From assembly GCF_001570525.1 (NCBI RefSeq), contig NZ_BBXC01000007.1:671364-735363 (forward strand): a DNA stretch of 64,000 nucleotides, given 5' to 3'. The notes under the pieces are model-generated. The model did not search any database, was not told the DNA's origin, and saw nothing but the letters and a program-made list of their open reading frames with translations. This DNA comes from Herbidospora sakaeratensis. GTDB taxonomy: Bacteria > Actinomycetota > Actinomycetes > Streptosporangiales > Streptosporangiaceae. The first letter of the stretch is position 1. Each line of letters starts with the position of its first letter. Position numbers and translations under genes: made by a program. Shown piece after piece: positions 59,398 through 64,000 of this stretch.

Positions 59398-62091
59398 CTA
59401 CGTGGCCGGTCGCAGTCCCGGCACCTCCCTGAGCTGCCTGCGGGAGGTGATCCCCAGCTTCCGGAAGACGTTGCGCAAGTGGGCGTCGACGGTACGCGGG
59501 CTGATGAACAGCCGGGCGGCGGCCTCCTTCGAGGTGGCGCCCTCGGCGACCAGCCGGGCGATGTGCAGCTCCTGCATGGTGAGCTGGTCGCGGGCGTGGC
59601 CGGAGCGGCCGCGCGCGGTCTCGCCCGTGGCGCGCAACTCGTCGGCGGCGCGGCGGGCGAACGCCTCCAGCCCGGCGGTGGACAGCAGTTCGTGCGCCGT
59701 GCGCAGGTGCGGCCGGCAGTCCTGCCTGCGGCCGGCGCGGCGTAACCATTCGCCGTACAGCAGGTGCGCCCTGGCCCGGTACGGCAGCAGCGGGCTGTTC
59801 GCGAGAAGCTCGACCGCCTCCCGGTAGTCGTCCTCCAGCCCGGTGACCAGACCCCGCGCGTAGGCCGCGATCCCCCGGCCGGTCGGGGTTCCGCTGGCCT
59901 GCGTGCGTTCGGTCAGCAACGCGAGGGCGGTGACGGCGGTCTCGCGTTCACCGCATCGGACGGCTCCCTCCACCAGTTCCGGCAGGGAGAACCCGCCGAG
60001 GAAGAGGTCCCCGCCGGCGGTCGCCAGCCGGGCGGCGGCGAGCGCCCTCGGGTAGTCGGCGAGCCCGTTGTGCAGGACGGCGCTCGCCCAGTGCACGTTG
60101 GCGGCCAGGTGTCCCGAGCTGGACGCCAGCGCGGCGGCGTCGGCGAAGAGGGGGGCCGCCTCCGCACGGCGTCCGCGCATCGCGGCCAGCTGCAACCGGT
60201 GATAGACGGTCGGCGGCCCGCCGGTCGCGTCGGCGATGGCCTCCTCCTCGGCGATGGCGCCCATCGCCCGGTCGAGGTCGCCCGCCAGCACCGAGGCGGC
60301 GGCGGTCTGGCCGAGGCCGAGCCGCAGCACGAGCGGTGTCCCCGACTCCCGGCCGTTCCTCACCAGCCATTCCACCAGCCGCGCGTGCACGTCCGGGTCC
60401 CACAACTCACCGGTGAGCATGACCGCGAGCGCCGGCTGGCGGGTCCACAGCGGACCCGCGGCGCCGTCGAGCACCTCCCGGAGCAGCGGCACGGCCGCCT
60501 GGTGCCCGTCCGACCGCAGCGTGGTCAGCGCGTCGAGCACGTCGGGGGACTTCGGGTCGCGAGGGGGGAAGGACTCCACCTCGGCCAGGACCATCTCCAG
60601 CACCCCGGTCGCGCGGCCGACCAGCAGGCTCATCTCCAGCGCCGCCAGGCAGCACGCACGGGCGCGGACGGGGTCCAGCGGCGCGAGCCGTCGCGCGGCC
60701 CGCAGCATGTGCGCCGGTCCGCTGCCGTCGTCCACCCGGGCGAAGGCCATCCGGCCGCGTAACAGGTCGGCCTCCGCCTGCTGGAACTCGTCGAGGCCCG
60801 CGCGCTCGGACGTCCTGATCAGGTCGACGGCCCGGTCGACGGCGCCCGCCTCGACGTGCGCGCGCGCCGCCGCGAGGGTCCGCGTGATCCGCCGGGCGGG
60901 GTCGAGCGTCAGTTCGGCGGCGCGGTCGAGGAACGCGGCCGCCGCGACGATGCCGCCCCGCCCCTGCGCGCGGGACGCCGACCGGGCCAGTTCGGCGGCG
61001 ACGTCGTCGTCCGGCGCGGCGGCGGCCTGGGCGCGGTGCCAGGCGCGCCGGTCGGGGTCGGCCACCTCGTCGGTGACCTCGGCGAGGACCCGGTGCGCGA
61101 GCAGCCGATCGGCGGGCTCCGCTCCCGTGTACGCCGCGATCCGCGCGAGCGGATGGTGGAAGCGCACCCGGGTGCCGAAGTGGATCAGACCCGTGGCGGC
61201 GGCGGCCGACGCCGCGGCGGCGGAGATGCCGGCCAGGTCCGCGGCGGGCCACAACAACCCGGGGTCGCCGGTCGGGTCGGCGCCCGCGATCGTGAGCAGC
61301 AGCCGCGCCTGCGCCGGCAGGGCGGCCAGCGCGGTGTGGTATCCGTGCTCGATGCGGGACGGCACCGACGTGCTCCCCGGCAGGGCGAACCCGCCGGCCC
61401 TCGGCAGGGCGAGCAGCGCCAGAGGGTTGCCGCGGGCCTCGGCGACGAGCCGGTCACGAACCTGCTCGTCGAGCGTCTCGTGGCTCTGCGCCGCGAGCAG
61501 GGCCCGCGCGTCGGTGTCGCCGAGCCCCTCGACGGTCAGCCCCGGCAGGACGTCGAGCCCGCTCGCCGGGCCCGGCACCCGGACCGCGAGCACCACGGCC
61601 ACCGGTTCGACGGAGACGCGCCGGGCCAGGAACGCCAGGGCCTCCGTCGAGGCCGCGTCCAGCCATTGCGCGTCGTCGACGACGCACAACACCGGGCGTT
61701 CCCTGGCCGCCGCCGTCAGCAGTCCCAGCACCGCCAGCCCGATCCGGAACACATCCGGTGTCCCGGTCGCCATTCCGAACGCGACCCTGACCGCCTGGCC
61801 GTGCTGCGCGGGCAGTTCGGGAAGGTGCCGCAACACGGGCTGGCACAACTGGTGCAGCGCGGCGAACGGCAGCTCGGCCTCGAACTCGACCCCCGACGCG
61901 CGTACGACGTGGAACCCGGTCGCCGCCTCTTCCACGTGCCGCAGCAGGGCGCTCTTGCCGATGCCCGCCTCACCACGCAGGACCAGCGCGCCGCCGTTTC
62001 CTCTCTTCGCCGCGCCGGTCAGATCGTCGAGACGCCGCGTCTCGTGACGCCTGCCGAACAACCGACCGTGAGGGGGAACCCGTGTCCGCAC
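59398..62091 (-). CDS. LuxR family large ATP-binding (LAL) regulator
   Basis: An 897-residue regulator. It has AAA+ Walker A GEAGIGKS (residues 40-47), Walker B VLCVVDDAQWLD, and a central TPR-like helical region of about 450 residues. A C-terminal LuxR HTH (about 835-890) follows: LTMQELHIARLVAEGATSKE, RLFISPRTVDAHLRNVFRKL. LAL proteins are activators, often of catabolic or secondary-metabolite genes, controlled by ligand and ATP. The size and order are canonical. Candidate targets are the esterase/macro/CocE operon just downstream. Confidence 0.93.
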   Translation of the reverse strand: MRTRVPPHGRLFGRRHETRRLDDLTGAAKRGNGGALVLRGEAGIGKSALLRHVEEAATGFHVVRASGVEFEAELPFAALHQLCQPVLRHLPELPAQHGQAVRVAFGMATGTPDVFRIGLAVLGLLTAAARERPVLCVVDDAQWLDAASTEALAFLARRVSVEPVAVVLAVRVPGPASGLDVLPGLTVEGLGDTDARALLAAQSHETLDEQVRDRLVAEARGNPLALLALPRAGGFALPGSTSVPSRIEHGYHTALAALPAQARLLLTIAGADPTGDPGLLWPAADLAGISAAAASAAAATGLIHFGTRVRFHHPLARIAAYTGAEPADRLLAHRVLAEVTDEVADPDRRAWHRAQAAAAPDDDVAAELARSASRAQGRGGIVAAAAFLDRAAELTLDPARRITRTLAAARAHVEAGAVDRAVDLIRTSERAGLDEFQQAEADLLRGRMAFARVDDGSGPAHMLRAARRLAPLDPVRARACCLAALEMSLLVGRATGVLEMVLAEVESFPPRDPKSPDVLDALTTLRSDGHQAAVPLLREVLDGAAGPLWTRQPALAVMLTGELWDPDVHARLVEWLVRNGRESGTPLVLRLGLGQTAAASVLAGDLDRAMGAIAEEEAIADATGGPPTVYHRLQLAAMRGRRAEAAPLFADAAALASSSGHLAANVHWASAVLHNGLADYPRALAAARLATAGGDLFLGGFSLPELVEGAVRCGERETAVTALALLTERTQASGTPTGRGIAAYARGLVTGLEDDYREAVELLANSPLLPYRARAHLLYGEWLRRAGRRQDCRPHLRTAHELLSTAGLEAFARRAADELRATGETARGRSGHARDQLTMQELHIARLVAEGATSKEAAARLFISPRTVDAHLRNVFRKLGITSRRQLREVPGLRPAT

Positions 62092-62137
62092 AGTGGGTAC
62101 CCTAACGAGGCGATTTCACTGCGGATGATTCCTGTTG

Positions 62138-62848
62138 TCAGTTCCCGGCCGCCGAACCCTCGACCTTGGCCTTGAGGTCCTGGAGCCACAGGTCCAGCCC
62201 ACCGCCGAGCATGGCGGCGACGGCGTCGAAGTCGGGCCCCTTCAGCGAGTCGAGGAAGGCGGCCTCCCAGGACTCCTCCGTGTGCACGTGGGTGACGCCG
62301 TCCTTCTCGGTGAACGTCCACAGGTGGACGCCCTTCTCGATGGTGATCGCCTTACCGGTCGCCGGGCCCTGCCAGATCACGCACTCGCCCTCCTCCAGCC
62401 GTTTGACGCTCGACGTGATCGACAGGGTGTCCGCCGGGGAGAACTTCGACTCGGGGACCGGCGTCGTCCACCGGAACCGCGACGTGTCGGAGAGGGGGCC
62501 CGAGTCGAGGCGCTCGATGGTCGCGATCGCCTTCTGCCAGCCCGCCCAGCCCTCCACGTCGACGTGGGTCTCCCAGACCTGCCGCAGAGGCGCGTTGATC
62601 ACGATTTCCGAGGAGCTCGTGACGGGCGCCTCAAGGTCGATGCCCATCCCGTCGCACGTCTCGCCCTTGCCCGGCGCGGCCTTGACCGAAGACCCGGCCG
62701 AGGACTCGGCGGCGGGTGCGGCGGCACTCGACCTGGCCCGCGACTCGTCGCCGTCGCCGGGTCCGCACCCGGTGACGACGGCCGCCAATCCCACGGCCAC
62801 CGCGGCGATCCCCGCGACGGGCCAACGTGCCGAGTTGGAGAGCTGCAT
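62138..62848 (-). CDS. SRPBCC-fold (polyketide cyclase-like) lipoprotein
   Basis: A 236-residue exported lipoprotein. The signal is MQLSNSARWPVAGIAAVAVG, with lipobox TGC (Cys28), then an Ala/Ser-rich linker. A START/SRPBCC domain covers about 80-236 (SSEIVINAPLRQVWETHVDV, GWAGWQKAIATIERL, FRWTTPVPESKFSP, THVHTEESWEAAFL). Most SRPBCC proteins are cytoplasmic, so an anchored version facing outward is notable. ATG 62848 has AAGG six bases upstream; ATG 62854 would sit on the ribosome site itself. It is 46 bp upstream of the LAL gene in the same direction. Confidence 0.85.
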   Translation of the reverse strand: MQLSNSARWPVAGIAAVAVGLAAVVTGCGPGDGDESRARSSAAAPAAESSAGSSVKAAPGKGETCDGMGIDLEAPVTSSSEIVINAPLRQVWETHVDVEGWAGWQKAIATIERLDSGPLSDTSRFRWTTPVPESKFSPADTLSITSSVKRLEEGECVIWQGPATGKAITIEKGVHLWTFTEKDGVTHVHTEESWEAAFLDSLKGPDFDAVAAMLGGGLDLWLQDLKAKVEGSAAGN

Positions 62849-63074
62849 GTCCATCCTTGTTCTCGGTGTGTCACCGCTGGCCGGCCGGCGAGCGGAGTCG
62901 ATCGGCGTCCGGAATCGCACGTCGTGGACGTGGAAGTCGCGCAGGAAGGCGATGTCGTCGACCGGTGCGACGTTCCGTGGCCGACACCATTCCGTCTCGG
63001 CCGGTGTCGTCGCATCGGTGAAAACTGCGTAGATTCGCCGATCCGCGCATGCGGATGGCGCAGGCGGGCGGGTG

Positions 63075-63887
63075 TCAGCGCGCCGGGGCCAGAAGCCGGT
63101 CCAGCTTTTCGCGGGCGTCCGTGCCCGGCCGGGGCGTCAGGACGACGAGCCGGAGGTCGGTGGTCTGGGAGGTCAGGACGGAGGTGTCCAGGGGGATCGC
63201 GCCCACGTCGGGATGGACGGCCGTCTTGTGGGCACTCTCGTGGACGGCCACGTCCCCCAGCGCCCACAGGCGGCGGAAGCGGTCGTTTCCGGCCAGCCGG
63301 GAGATCAGCGCCGCCACGTCGGGGTCATCCGGATAACGGGCGCCGGTGGCGCGCAAGTCGGCCACCAGAGACTGCTCGAAGTACACGCGCTCGGCGTCGG
63401 TCTGCCGGACCCGGGGGTTGCGGGACTCGAACTGGACGATCATCGCGTTGCGGTCGTCGGCGGTCGCGTCGGCGGGATCACCGAAGGTCGCCGCGAACAA
63501 CCGGTTCCAATGCAGCAGCCGCCACGCGGCGTCGTAGACGGCCAGTGGCGTGCCGTCGAGCTGGTCGATGACACGATGCAGACTGCCGGGGATGAGACCG
63601 GGAATCCGGCCCGGGTTCGCGGCCAGGCCGGCCAGGCGCATCAGGTGCGCCTCCTCGTCGTCGGACAGGCGTAACGCGCGGGCCAGGGAGGCGCAGACCT
63701 GCGCGGACGGCGTCGCGGCCCGGCCCTGTTCCAGGCGCGCCACGTACTCGACGGAGATGCCGGCCAGCGTCGCCAGTTCGCCGCGCCGCAGACCGGCCAC
63801 ACGGCGCGGTGAGGCGTCCGCGAGATCGATCGCGGCCGGGTCCATGCGGTCCCGCCACGCCCGGAGAACGGCGCCGAGTTCGTTCAT
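63075..63887 (-). CDS. XRE-type regulator with MmyB-like ligand-binding domain
   Basis: A 270-residue protein. An N-terminal XRE HTH (about 8-80; LGAVLRAWRDRMDPAAID, RRGELATLAGISVEYVARLEQG) is followed by an MmyB-like PAS-type domain (about 100-265; DGTPLAVYDAAWRLLHWNRL, DVAALISRLAGNDRFRRLWA). MmyB domains bind fatty-acid-like ligands and family members usually repress an adjacent oxidoreductase or ester gene. The 113 bp upstream to the window edge probably holds the promoter and a divergent gene's start. The 226-bp gap to the SRPBCC gene shows no gene. Confidence 0.88.
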   Translation of the reverse strand: MNELGAVLRAWRDRMDPAAIDLADASPRRVAGLRRGELATLAGISVEYVARLEQGRAATPSAQVCASLARALRLSDDEEAHLMRLAGLAANPGRIPGLIPGSLHRVIDQLDGTPLAVYDAAWRLLHWNRLFAATFGDPADATADDRNAMIVQFESRNPRVRQTDAERVYFEQSLVADLRATGARYPDDPDVAALISRLAGNDRFRRLWALGDVAVHESAHKTAVHPDVGAIPLDTSVLTSQTTDLRLVVLTPRPGTDAREKLDRLLAPAR

Positions 63888-64000
63888 GGACCAGATGATC
63901 CATCATCGTTCACCGGCGTACCACGGTGTCCTTTCGCCGGTCACCCGAACAGGGTGGTACCCGTGATACGCGGAAAACGTGTGCCTTCCACCCGCGCGGA

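Overview
The window is very GC-rich, densely coded DNA. It carries a FolP2-like protein, glucosyl-3-phosphoglycerate synthase (GpgS), a RamB/isocitrate lyase pair, LCP and PASTA-free Ser/Thr kinase proteins, LuxR/LAL regulators and large secreted CBM-bearing enzymes. This points to a soil-type Actinomycetota chromosome. My best guess is a Streptosporangiales-like lineage, but that is inference. I found no tRNA, rRNA, CRISPR array, transposase or integrase.

Layout. 1-3404 (minus strand): a truncated possible S8 peptidase, a DUF2079 membrane protein and a ROK repressor. 3405-9150: an intergenic region with two inverted repeats, then two secreted genes: a sugar dehydrogenase with PKD and three CBM6 modules, and ThuA-DUF1080 with two CBM6, closed by a strong terminator. 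9324-14607: a frame-broken secreted DNRLRE/Ig/LamG protein ending in a NucA/NucB nuclease, followed by a probable immunity gene. 14655-21247: LCP glycopolymer transferase, zinc metallopeptidase, LysR regulator, FolP2-like protein and a PLP decarboxylase. 21308-29060: a secreted beta-propeller, two tail-to-tail two-component systems and a LolA-like/ABC transporter operon. 29057-33495: YcnI-type copper protein with a membrane partner, a small membrane protein and a three-gene ABC-2 exporter operon. 33613-42769: esterase, Ser/Thr kinase, trypsin-like lipoprotein, isocitrate lyase diverging from a RamB-like regulator, GpgS, a Uma2 nuclease and a K+ channel. 42828-48441: F5/8-beta-helix secreted protein, acyl-CoA dehydrogenase, HEAT-repeat protein and a small HTH protein. 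48735-53594: one 1619-residue secreted protein that fuses the dehydrogenase, PKD, CBM6 and ThuA parts of the 3780-9094 locus and adds Ig-like, FIMAH-like and CBM2 modules. 53719-63887: small hypothetical proteins, a DinB/maleylpyruvate isomerase-fold protein, an esterase / macro-DUF6508 / CocE operon, a LAL regulator, an SRPBCC lipoprotein and an MmyB-type regulator.

The most interesting theme is extracellular sugar oxidation. The split locus (3780-9094) and the fused gene (48735-53594), 45 kb apart, share domain content. They also share a 5' leader: an identical 26-nt block, then a hairpin whose inner base pairs differ but stay paired, running into the ribosome binding site. Because DUF1080 and ThuA belong to 3-keto-sugar chemistry, I infer a secreted route in which a CBM-tethered dehydrogenase oxidises a glycoside and ThuA/DUF1080 domains process the keto product. 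Second is the NucA/NucB toxin-like gene with its neighbour. Third are compact regulatory palindromes, especially the tandem TCAAC-N5-GTTG site over the start of the HTH gene at 48438.
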